From: [Pasteurella] aerogenes
GTDB lineage: Bacteria; Pseudomonadota; Gammaproteobacteria; Enterobacterales; Pasteurellaceae
Direction: 5' to 3'
Length of the DNA stretch: 64,000 nt
NCBI GenBank assembly: GCA_900637275.1
Contig: LR134362.1
Span: forward strand, 2,108,001 to 2,172,000
In this document: positions 51,281 to 59,286 of the stretch, in pieces
Position numbering within the stretch: the first letter of the stretch is position 1
Layout of the letters: every line of letters starts with the position of its first letter
The notes under the pieces: generated by a model
Database searches by the model: none
Told to the model about the DNA's origin: nothing
What the model saw: only the letters and a program-made list of their open reading frames with translations
Translations under genes and position numbers: made by a program

Positions 51281-52120
51281 ATGAACGCAGGATTACATGA
51301 ATTACCACTGATTTTTTTCACCGTGTTGGCACAAAGTGCGGTCGGTGCATTTTTCGTTTTTACCTTGGTGTTGTTGCAGTCGCAAAATGACAAAAGCCGG
51401 CGCTATATTCATCGCGTGATGTTTGTGGTATTAGTATTATTAGGACTTGGTTTTGTTGCTTCCATTCTACATTTAGGTTCGCCATTACGTGCGTTTAACT
51501 CGCTCAATCGCGTAGGCGAATCTATGCTGAGTAACGAAATTGCCTCCGGCGCCGTATTTTTCGTGCTAGCAGGCTTATATTGGCTGATTGCTATTTTAAA
51601 CAAAATGCCGGCAGCATTAGGAAAACTGTGGTTGATTATTACCTCCGTTGTCGGCTTGGTGTTTATGTATATGATGGCGAATGTTTATTTCCTTGCTACC
51701 GTACCCACTTGGCACAGCACATTAACGCCATTAGCATTTTACCTCACAGTGGTCGTTGGCGGTTTAGCGTTAGGCTATGCCTTGCTTGAACCAAATAGTG
51801 CAAAAACCTATCGCTTATCTTGGGTGAAAGGATTATATGCTATCGGTGTGTTACTGATTGCAATTTGTGTGGTTTATCAAGGAACTTCTTTGGGGCAAAT
51901 CCACAGTTCCGTACAACAAGCCGCAGCATTAGTTCCGGATTACGCACCAATGATGGTGTTGCGTTTATGTTTATTAGGCATTGCCGCCGTTTTATTGGCA
52001 AAAAGCAAAAATACCGCAGTGTTGCTGCTTGCTGTGGTGTTGACATTTGCCGGTGAATTTATCGGACGCACGTTATTTTATGGATTGCATATGACGGTAG
52101 GCATGGCAGTTGGCGGTTAA
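51281..52120 (+). CDS. dmsC: DMSO reductase, membrane anchor subunit C
   Basis: 279-aa inner-membrane protein with about eight hydrophobic segments. It holds the menaquinol site and anchors DmsAB. ELPLIFFTVLAQSAVGAFFVF at the start and LHLGSPLRAFNSLNRVGESMLSNE in the first loop are typical. An uptake signal (51334) is read as Ser-Ala-Val in the first membrane segment. Confidence 0.94.
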   Translation: MNAGLHELPLIFFTVLAQSAVGAFFVFTLVLLQSQNDKSRRYIHRVMFVVLVLLGLGFVASILHLGSPLRAFNSLNRVGESMLSNEIASGAVFFVLAGLYWLIAILNKMPAALGKLWLIITSVVGLVFMYMMANVYFLATVPTWHSTLTPLAFYLTVVVGGLALGYALLEPNSAKTYRLSWVKGLYAIGVLLIAICVVYQGTSLGQIHSSVQQAAALVPDYAPMMVLRLCLLGIAAVLLAKSKNTAVLLLAVVLTFAGEFIGRTLFYGLHMTVGMAVGG

Positions 52121-52155
52121 TTGTCGCTACATTCGCTAAAAATTAACCTAAAATA

Positions 52156-52200
52156 CACCGCACTTTTCTTCCTTTGTGAACAAAAGTGCGGTGCTTTTTT
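52156..52200. terminator. Bidirectional terminator of facing uptake signals between dmsC and mutS
   Basis: CACCGCACTTTT (52156-52167) and AAAAGTGCGGTG (52182-52193) pair, followed by CTTTTTTT; the two genes converge here. Confidence 0.85.
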
Positions 52201-52208
52201 TAGGATTT

Positions 52209-54791
52209 TTACAGCATCTTTTTCAATTGATATAAATATGCCAACGCTTGTTTTGGCGTTAAATCATCCGGATCCACTTGTTGCAACATGGTCACTAACG
52301 CCGAGGATTTTTCATCTTCATCCATTAACATTAATTCACCTTGCGCAGCAGTCTCGGCGGGAGACATCGTATTTTGATTTGGCACCGGTTGCCCGTTTTC
52401 CAATTGCGTCAATTTTTGTTTTGCCAAACGGATCACCGACTGTGGCACTCCAGCCAGCGCCGCAACCGCCAATCCGTAACTTTTGCTGGCAGCACCTTCT
52501 TGCACACTGTGCATAAATGCAATGCTGTTATTATGCTCAAGGGCGTCAAGGTGAATATTGGCAATACCATTTAATTGCTGCGGTAACACGGTTAATTCAA
52601 AATAATGCGTCGCAAATAGGGTTAGGGATTTGATTTTACTTGCCAACCATTCCGCACAAGCCCACGCCAGAGCAAGCCCGTCATATGTTGAGGTTCCTCG
52701 TCCAATCTCGTCGATCAGCACTAAGCTGTGTTCCGTAGCTTGATGTAAAATATTCGCCATTTCCGTCATCTCCACCATAAAGGTCGAACGTCCGGACGCC
52801 AAATCGTCGGAAGCACCGATCCGGGTAAAAATGCGATCTATCGGACCAATCACTGCACTTTCCGCCGGCACAAAACTGCCCATATATGCCATCAAAGCAA
52901 TAAGTGCGGTTTGGCGCATATAGGTACTTTTCCCGCCCATATTGGGACCGGTAATAATCAGCAAATGGCGTTGGCAGTCTAAATCCAGCGGATTGGCAAT
53001 AAAGGGATCTTTCAACACTTGTTCCACCACCGGATGACGCCCGTTTTGGATATGAATGCCGGTTTGCGAGCTAAATTGTGGTTGTACATAATTCAAACTT
53101 TCTGCCCGTTCCGCCAAATCGGTTAACACATCCAATTCCGCCAGCGCCATGCCCGCCAGTTGTAATGCGCCTAAGTGCGGTAATAATTGGTCAAAAATTT
53201 CATCATAAAGTTGTTTTTCCAGCGCCAAAGAGGCACCTTTGGCTTTTAACACTTTATCTTCATAGCTTTTCAGTTCCGGAATAATGTAACGCTCGGCATT
53301 TTTTAAGGTTTGCCGGCGCACATAATGGATCGGCGCTTTGTGCGCTTGCCCTTGGCTGATTTGAATATAATAACCATGCACCGCATTAAAGCCGATTTTA
53401 AGTGTATCAATGCCGGTCGCCTCGCGCTCACGTTGCTCTAATTCTTCCAAATACCGTGTAGCGCCCTCTGCTAACTCACGCCATTCGTCCAATTCGCGGT
53501 GATAACCCGGCGCAATCACGCCACCATCACGAATCAGCAAAGGCGGATTTTCCACAATCGCTTGCTGCAACAAGGTCAACTGTGCGGAAAAATCGGCAAA
53601 TTGCGACAAAAGTGCGGTGAAATTTTGCGCATTTTTTTGCAAAATAGTTTGAATAGCAGGCAATTGTTCTAAGGCAGTACGCAGTCGCGTTAGATCGCGC
53701 GGACGAGCCGAACGTAGCGCCACGCGGGCTAAAATCCGCTCCATATCGCCCACTTGACGTAAATAAGGTTGCAATTCAGCGACCAAATCCTGTTGCATCA
53801 AGGTCGCAATACTTTGTTGGCGTTGTTGCAATTTGTCAATTTGGCGAATGGGTTGGTGGAGCCAACGTTTTAACAAGCGGCTTCCCATTGGCGTCACGCA
53901 TTTATCCAAAATTGCCGCCAACGTATTTTCGCTGCCTCCGGCAAGGTTTTGTGTTAACTCAAGATTGCGGCGTGTTGCTGCATCTAATTGGACATTATCG
54001 GAATGTTGCACCAAGCTGATGCCTTGAATATGTGGCAAGGCAGTACGCTGCGTTTCTTTAGCATAATGCAACAAGCAACCTGCGGCGCATAATCCTAGCA
54101 CCGCGTTTTCCACACCAAAACCGCGCAAATCTTTGGTACCAAATTGGCGGTTTAATAAGGTTATGGCAGTGTTTAGCTCAAATTCCCAACTTGGGCGACG
54201 GCGCAAACCTTTGATGGAAGCAATCAGCGTCATGTCGGCAAAGGCTTCATCAAATAACAATTCCACCGGCGCAATCCGCTGCAATTCCGCCTGCAAGTGC
54301 GCTTTGTCGTTTAATTCCATTAATTGAAAACGACCGGAGGTCATATCCAAGGTTGCCAAGCCAAAGTGCGCTTTGGCTTGATAAATGGCGGCAATCAAAT
54401 TATCTTGTCGTTCGGGCAACAAGGCTTCATCGCTGACCGTTCCGGGCGTAACAATACGCACCACTTGACGTTCTACCGGACCTTTGCTGGTTGCCGGATC
54501 GCCAATTTGCTCGCAAATGGCAGCACTTTCACCCAACTGTACCAATTTCGCCAAATAGCCTTCAATCGCATGATAAGGCACGCCCGCCATCGGAATTGGC
54601 TCGCCGGCAGACTGCCCTCGCTTGGTCAATGAAATATCCAACAACGCCGCCGCTTTTTTGGCATCATCATAAAACAGCTCATAAAAATCGCCCATGCGAT
54701 ACAACAGCAAAATATCCGGATGCTCCGCTTTTAAACGCAAATATTGCTGCATCATTGGGGTATGTTGGTCGAAATTGTTGATTGAATTCAT
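52209..54791 (-). CDS. mutS: DNA mismatch repair protein MutS
   Basis: 860-aa mismatch sensor (H. influenzae 861). Mismatch-binding domain with the Phe-x-Glu region YRMGDFYELFYDDA near residue 35, clamp and lever in the middle, ATPase with Walker A GPNMGGKSTYMRQ near residue 620, LVLIDEIGRGTSTYDG and a dimerisation helix-turn-helix at the end. ATG at 54791 (MNSINNFDQHTP) follows AGG by 8 bases; a TTG at 54812 is unlikely. It lies on the opposite strand between dmsC and dmsD. Confidence 0.97.
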   Translation of the reverse strand: MNSINNFDQHTPMMQQYLRLKAEHPDILLLYRMGDFYELFYDDAKKAAALLDISLTKRGQSAGEPIPMAGVPYHAIEGYLAKLVQLGESAAICEQIGDPATSKGPVERQVVRIVTPGTVSDEALLPERQDNLIAAIYQAKAHFGLATLDMTSGRFQLMELNDKAHLQAELQRIAPVELLFDEAFADMTLIASIKGLRRRPSWEFELNTAITLLNRQFGTKDLRGFGVENAVLGLCAAGCLLHYAKETQRTALPHIQGISLVQHSDNVQLDAATRRNLELTQNLAGGSENTLAAILDKCVTPMGSRLLKRWLHQPIRQIDKLQQRQQSIATLMQQDLVAELQPYLRQVGDMERILARVALRSARPRDLTRLRTALEQLPAIQTILQKNAQNFTALLSQFADFSAQLTLLQQAIVENPPLLIRDGGVIAPGYHRELDEWRELAEGATRYLEELEQREREATGIDTLKIGFNAVHGYYIQISQGQAHKAPIHYVRRQTLKNAERYIIPELKSYEDKVLKAKGASLALEKQLYDEIFDQLLPHLGALQLAGMALAELDVLTDLAERAESLNYVQPQFSSQTGIHIQNGRHPVVEQVLKDPFIANPLDLDCQRHLLIITGPNMGGKSTYMRQTALIALMAYMGSFVPAESAVIGPIDRIFTRIGASDDLASGRSTFMVEMTEMANILHQATEHSLVLIDEIGRGTSTYDGLALAWACAEWLASKIKSLTLFATHYFELTVLPQQLNGIANIHLDALEHNNSIAFMHSVQEGAASKSYGLAVAALAGVPQSVIRLAKQKLTQLENGQPVPNQNTMSPAETAAQGELMLMDEDEKSSALVTMLQQVDPDDLTPKQALAYLYQLKKML

Positions 54792-54995
54792 GTTATAACC
54801 TGAGTATGACAAAATTGACTGCGCCGCATTATAACCTATCAGCGGGTATTTTGGCGGATTTATCGCGGATAATCGCTGAAAGTGCGGTCATTTTTGCGCC
54901 TTTTTTCGTCGTAAAATCAGAAATTAACCATATATTCTTCAAGTAAAAAACGCTATGATATCGCCCAAAGTGCGGTGAATTTTGAGGGAGTTTTT

Positions 54996-55622
54996 ATGTC
55001 GCCACAGATTCAAGATCATCAATGGGTATCCATTACTGGTCGTTTGTTAGGAGCCTTATTTTACTATGCGCCCGAAAGCCAAGCGGCGCAATCCGTTTTA
55101 CCCTTGTTTCAACAAGCTGATTGGATGGCACAATGGGAAATGAGTGAGTATATGGAGGATAAAACGCGACAAAAAATCACCGCACTTATTAATCAAGGCA
55201 TCACGCAAGATTTAGCGGCGGATTATCAAGCCTTGTTTATTGGACCTAATGCGCTGCCGGCACCGCCTTGGGGTTCGGTATATTTGGATCCGGAATCGGT
55301 GATTTTTGGTAATTCTTTATTGGCATTGCGCGATTTTTTACGCCACAACGCCATTGCGTTTTCCTCGCCGCAAGACGAGCCAGAAGATCACTTTGGCTTG
55401 ATGTTATTGCTTGCCGCGTATTTAGCGGATCATAAACCGACATTGTTAGCAGAATTTTTTACCAACCATTTGTTCACATGGGCAAATCGTTACCTTGATT
55501 TGCTGGCGGAACAACAAGATTATCCCTTTTATCAAGGATTGGCATTGTTGGCGCAGACAACATTAGCCCAATGGCAGCAACGATATGCAATCGTTGTACC
55601 ACAGGTGAAATGGTATCGTTAA
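54996..55622 (+). CDS. dmsD: TorD/DmsD-family chaperone
   Basis: 208-aa all-helical Tat-substrate chaperone that binds the DmsA twin-arginine leader and guides cofactor insertion. ITGRLLGALFYYAPE near the start, YQALFIGPNALPAPPWGSVYLDPE (the family signature, about residues 75-98) and DEPEDHFGLMLLLAAYL are present. ATG at 54996 with GAGGGAG; an uptake signal lies just upstream. Its stop overlaps the next ATG (TAATG). Separated from dmsABC by mutS. Confidence 0.9.
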   Translation: MSPQIQDHQWVSITGRLLGALFYYAPESQAAQSVLPLFQQADWMAQWEMSEYMEDKTRQKITALINQGITQDLAADYQALFIGPNALPAPPWGSVYLDPESVIFGNSLLALRDFLRHNAIAFSSPQDEPEDHFGLMLLLAAYLADHKPTLLAEFFTNHLFTWANRYLDLLAEQQDYPFYQGLALLAQTTLAQWQQRYAIVVPQVKWYR

Positions 55623-56140
55623 TGATATCAGATAAAAAAACTCAGAACTTAACCGCCCAAGGCGCGTCTCGGCGTGGCTTGTTGCGCGGATTATTTCATG
55701 CGGTACCCACCGTAGACCAAGAAAATCGCCAAGCTATTCGTCCGCCCTTTGCCAGCCCCGAGCATTTATTCCTTGTGGCGTGTGACGGTTGCGGAAAATG
55801 CCAAGCGGCTTGCCCTTATGCATTGATCCAAATCCAGCAGCAAAAAGCGGTATTGGAGTTGGATTATGCTGCTTGCGATTTTTGTGGCAAATGTGCTGCA
55901 AGTTGTCCGACCAAGGCATTAAATTTAGCCTTTCGCGCAGATACCGAATTGCGTCCGGTAATTTTAGAAAACTGTGTGCAAAAACAAGGACAAACCTGTG
56001 AGCGTTGCCAGAAAATTTGCCCTCAACAAGCTATTTCTTCACGGTTAATGATTGATCATGAAAAATGCAATGGTTGTGGCGAATGTAAAATTGCTTGCTA
56101 CGTTTCTGCGATAAAATTAGACCGCACTTTGCGTAGATAA
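55622..56140 (+). CDS. NapF-type ferredoxin
   Basis: 172-aa iron-sulfur protein with four cysteine groups: CDGCGKCQAACP, CDFCGKCAASCP, CERCQKICP and CNGCGECKIACY. SRRGLLRGLF at residues 17-26 resembles a Tat-like start, but the hydrophobic part is missing, so it stays in the cytoplasm. NapF helps insert clusters into periplasmic nitrate reductase NapA in E. coli; here its coupling to dmsD by overlap suggests the same kind of help for DmsA (inference). In H. influenzae a similar ferredoxin gene (HI1043) is next to the dms chaperone. Confidence 0.85.
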   Translation: MISDKKTQNLTAQGASRRGLLRGLFHAVPTVDQENRQAIRPPFASPEHLFLVACDGCGKCQAACPYALIQIQQQKAVLELDYAACDFCGKCAASCPTKALNLAFRADTELRPVILENCVQKQGQTCERCQKICPQQAISSRLMIDHEKCNGCGECKIACYVSAIKLDRTLRR

Positions 56141-56200
56141 TTGTTATCATGGCGTTATCCTGTGTTATGATTGGGCAAACTGTCCTAAGGAAGCTCTCTT

Positions 56201-57025
56201 ATGCGTGACCCGTTAAAATATTATTTTCTTGAAATGCGAGAACATTTTCTGGATGTACCTTACTTAAATCAGGTTCGTCGCATTCGTGTGTTGTTGCCAA
56301 AAAATTATCGCGAAGAACAAGATCACTATCCGGTGTTGTATATGCATGATGGACAAAACATTTTCTATAGCAAAGAATCCTATTCCGGCTATTCATGGAA
56401 AGTGATCCCGACCTTAAAACACCATAAAGAATTTCCCAAAATGATTGTGGTGGGCATTGACAATGCCGAAGAGGCGCGCTTGGATGAATATGGTCCATGG
56501 CAAACAGATGTCGGTACGACGCCTGAGGTGCAAAATGTCGGCGGGTATGGCATGGAATACGGGCGTTGGGTGGTAGAAACAGTCAAACCCTTTATTGATC
56601 ATCATTACCGCACTCGTCGCGAAGCGCAGCAGACTTTGCTTGCCGGCAGTTCAATGGGCGGCATTATCACCGCCTATATGGGCGCGCGCTATCCTGAAGT
56701 TTTTGGGCATTTAGGTGTGTTTTCTTTGGCATCTTGGTTTAGCGAACCGGCATTTTTGGAATTTATCCATCATCATCCGTTACATCCTAGAAATAAAGTT
56801 TTTATCCAAGTCGGAACGAACGAAGGCGATGATGCGGATGCGCAATTTATTTCCAATATGAACCAAGCCTATATTGATTGTTCATTGCGTTATTACCAAG
56901 CCCTACTGCGCACAGGTCATCCACTGGACAATATTCGCCTGAAAATTATGGCAAATGAAATTCACCACGAAAAACATTGGGCTGATCATTTTGTGGAGTT
57001 TTTACGTTTTTCATTGCTGGAATAA
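56201..57025 (+). CDS. Esterase of the alpha/beta-hydrolase fold (CE1/esterase D type)
   Basis: 274-aa cytoplasmic hydrolase. Strand PVLYMHDGQNIFYS near residue 47, nucleophile elbow GSSMGG (about 147-152), acid region VGTNEGDDAD and catalytic His near HHEKHWADHF at the C-terminus make a complete Ser-Asp-His triad. Similar to enterochelin-esterase/acetyl-xylan-esterase-like proteins, but no siderophore or xylan genes are near. It converges with a second esterase and an ATP-grasp gene, and the three may form one pathway. Substrate unknown. Confidence 0.8.
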   Translation: MRDPLKYYFLEMREHFLDVPYLNQVRRIRVLLPKNYREEQDHYPVLYMHDGQNIFYSKESYSGYSWKVIPTLKHHKEFPKMIVVGIDNAEEARLDEYGPWQTDVGTTPEVQNVGGYGMEYGRWVVETVKPFIDHHYRTRREAQQTLLAGSSMGGIITAYMGARYPEVFGHLGVFSLASWFSEPAFLEFIHHHPLHPRNKVFIQVGTNEGDDADAQFISNMNQAYIDCSLRYYQALLRTGHPLDNIRLKIMANEIHHEKHWADHFVEFLRFSLLE

Positions 57026-57078
57026 ACTAAATTTAAAAAGTGCGGTGATTTTTGAGTTATTTTATTGTGTTTACTGAA

Positions 57079-57111
57079 GCTAATTGGCACGGGCTGGAAA
57101 CCCGTGCTAGC
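57079..57111. repeat. REP-like hairpin between the two esterase genes
   Basis: GCACGGG (57087-57093), 7-base loop, CCCGTGC (57101-57107), flanked by GCTA and TAGC; no T-run. The preceding 11-mer ACTGAAGCTAA (57073-57083) also occurs at 30318 near the other REP-like pair. Confidence 0.55.
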
Positions 57112-57146
57112 TGTTTGCGCTAATACAAAAAACTAAGGCTTCTACC

Positions 57147-57899
57147 TTAAATAATCCCTTGATCTTCCAATTTACCCAAAAAATAAGGCATTTGTTGTCG
57201 CCAAAGTGGCCAGTCGTGAGCCATGTCATGGCCCCAGTAATCAAACCAACCTAAAATACTTTTTCCGTTAAAGGCTTCTTCTAAGCGACGAGTGTCGGCG
57301 ACGTGTTGTTCTTCCCAAGCACCTTGCCCTACTGCTACGATATAATGGTTTTGGCGGTAACGATCTAAGAACCAGCTATCATGTTGATTCCAAAGATAAT
57401 CAATTGGGGAATTAAAATATACCGCTGGATCACCATGGAATTCGTTGGTAAAGAAACGAGCGTCATATACGCCACTTAACGCAATAGCGATGTTGAATAA
57501 ATCCGGATGGCGCAACGCAAAATTGATCGTATGGTAGGCGCCCATACTACAGCCGGTTGCCACCATTGCCTCATTCCATTGTGATTCGTGACGAATTAAC
57601 GGAACCAGTTCGTTGACGATGTAGCGATCATAAGCATCATGTGCTTGCGCCATATCATGCCCAGATTTCCAAGTTGCCAGCCATGATTGGCTATCGTAGG
57701 AATCTGGCGTATAAAATTTGATCAGTCCACGCTCAATAAACGAACGACAAGCATCAATCATGCCAAAATTGGCATATTCATTTTGATTGCCGCCTGAAGA
57801 AGGGAACACGATAACCGGTTTGCCGGCGTGACCATAGACGTTAAAATGCATTTCACGTCCCAATTCGCCACTCCAGTGGCTGCGTCTTTCAAAGTGCAT
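57147..57899 (-). CDS. Second esterase-family protein
   Basis: 250-aa alpha/beta hydrolase of the esterase D-like group. GHAGKPVIVFPSSGGNQNEYAN near residue 25, nucleophile elbow GCSMGAYH near residue 115, and the WGHDMAHDWPLWRQQMPYFL C-terminus with the probable catalytic His. No signal peptide. It follows the ATP-grasp gene by 17 bases on the same strand, so they are one operon. Proteins like this are often seen next to such ATP-grasp genes in Firmicutes and Pasteurellaceae (from memory); function unknown. Confidence 0.8.
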   Translation of the reverse strand: MHFERRSHWSGELGREMHFNVYGHAGKPVIVFPSSGGNQNEYANFGMIDACRSFIERGLIKFYTPDSYDSQSWLATWKSGHDMAQAHDAYDRYIVNELVPLIRHESQWNEAMVATGCSMGAYHTINFALRHPDLFNIAIALSGVYDARFFTNEFHGDPAVYFNSPIDYLWNQHDSWFLDRYRQNHYIVAVGQGAWEEQHVADTRRLEEAFNGKSILGWFDYWGHDMAHDWPLWRQQMPYFLGKLEDQGII

Positions 57900-57916
57900 T
57901 GGTTTTCCTTTTTAAC

Positions 57917-59095
57917 TTACTGTTTTTCTTGTGCAAAATGAATAATATCGTACATTTGTTCCATGGTTTCGGTACGCGCTAAAATACCGTGTTCCCCCAT
58001 AATTTTGGCAAAAACACCAGGGACGGTTTGTACGCTAATAATATTGCTACCGAATTTTTGGCACACCGCCTCAATGGAATTTACGTAATTTTTATTTGCT
58101 TTGCGCGAAATATACACCACGTTCCAAGGATGTGTAATGTGGCTGTAGAATTTATTTTGTTGCACGATATTGGCATATTCCTTAAACACATCAAAATCGT
58201 TGGCATAATTCCACATATCAATGGTCAATCCACCCGGCGGACGACAGTTAATTTCAAGTGGCATTAATTCGCCCGTTTTTTTCACACGGAAATATTCAAA
58301 ATGGAAAAAACGTTCGCGCACGTGAAAGGCATCCACGCATTTTTGCCCAAGATTGACGAGATCTTGCTTGATCTCCCGTGGCACGTAATAGAACATATCC
58401 CCGTCTTTTTCCACGGTATCTAGCACTACTTCAGAATATTCAAGGCTGGAATAAAATACGATATTTCCCTCTTTATCAGTCAACCCATCAAAAGTCACAA
58501 TATCGCCCTCAATAAATTCTTCCATAATATATTCCACATGGGCATTTTTATAACCAAAAAAGGCGTCTAATTCGACCGCACTTTTGATTTTATAGGTATC
58601 ACTTGCACCCACGCCGGAATTTGGCTTGATAATCACCGGAAATTTTAATTCTTTTGCTAACTTACGTGCGTCCTCATCGTCTTTAAATACGCGCCCTTTC
58701 GCCACCTTCAAGCCCGCTTGACGAAATACTTCTTTCATTTGCGCTTTGGTTTTGATCGCCAACATATCGTCGTTTTTATAGCCGAACACATTAAAATCTG
58801 TGCGCAATTTAGCATCTAATTCCAACCAATATTCGTTATGCGATTCCACGCGATCAATACGCCCGTATTTATGGGCAAAATAGCCCACAGCGCGATAAAC
58901 CTGATCGTAATCCTCCATATTATCCACGCGATAATATTCGGTCAGTGAATTACGCAAGGTTTCGCTTAATTGTTCATATGGGGTATCTGCAATCCCCAAG
59001 GTATTAAACCCATTTTCACGCAATCTGACTGCAAAGGTTTCAAAATTGGCAGGGAAATGGGGAGAAATCATAACAAAATTCATTGGTCTCGACAT
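57917..59095 (-). CDS. ATP-grasp ligase of unknown substrate
   Basis: 392-aa cytoplasmic ATP-grasp enzyme, expected to join a carboxylate to an amine or thiol through an acyl phosphate. Pre-ATP-grasp Rossmann part 1-110 (MSRPMNFVMISPHFPANFETFAVRL region), the ATP-binding loop FPVIIKPNSGVGASDTYKI near residue 155, EYIMEEFIEGDIVTFDGL, and metal-binding FEYFRVKKTGELMPLEINCRPPGGLTIDMW. The last group (LEINxRPPGG) matches biotin-carboxylase-like and D-Ala-ligase-like members, but there is no biotin domain or partner. GAGACC lies before ATG. Forms an operon with the esterase at 57147-57899. Confidence 0.82.
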   Translation of the reverse strand: MSRPMNFVMISPHFPANFETFAVRLRENGFNTLGIADTPYEQLSETLRNSLTEYYRVDNMEDYDQVYRAVGYFAHKYGRIDRVESHNEYWLELDAKLRTDFNVFGYKNDDMLAIKTKAQMKEVFRQAGLKVAKGRVFKDDEDARKLAKELKFPVIIKPNSGVGASDTYKIKSAVELDAFFGYKNAHVEYIMEEFIEGDIVTFDGLTDKEGNIVFYSSLEYSEVVLDTVEKDGDMFYYVPREIKQDLVNLGQKCVDAFHVRERFFHFEYFRVKKTGELMPLEINCRPPGGLTIDMWNYANDFDVFKEYANIVQQNKFYSHITHPWNVVYISRKANKNYVNSIEAVCQKFGSNIISVQTVPGVFAKIMGEHGILARTETMEQMYDIIHFAQEKQ

Positions 59096-59243
59096 TAAAC
59101 ATCCTTACTGATTAAAAATAAATTGAATTGTATGGAGTTTAAGCTAAAGTTGTTTAAAGACACAATAAAAAAATGAAAATTTCTTAACTTTTTTTAAGTG
59201 AAAGTACAGTCGATTTTTTATTTATCGTGGTTATCGAAAAAAT

Positions 59244-59271
59244 AAAAGGACGTCTTATTTGGCGTCCTTTT
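59244..59271 (-). terminator. Terminator of the TRAP operon
   Basis: AAAAGGACG and CGTCCTTTT, 9-bp stem with a 10-base loop, 16 bases after the permease stop. The gap 59096-59286 holds nothing else clear; a degenerate uptake-like AAAGTACAGTCG lies near 59205. Confidence 0.75.
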
Positions 59272-59286
59272 ATTGAATATGGCGGT

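Noticed and set aside
57917..59095. Biotin carboxylase or carbamoyl-phosphate synthase
   Set aside because: Only the ATP-grasp core is shared; no biotin carrier, second ATP-grasp half or partner subunit is present.
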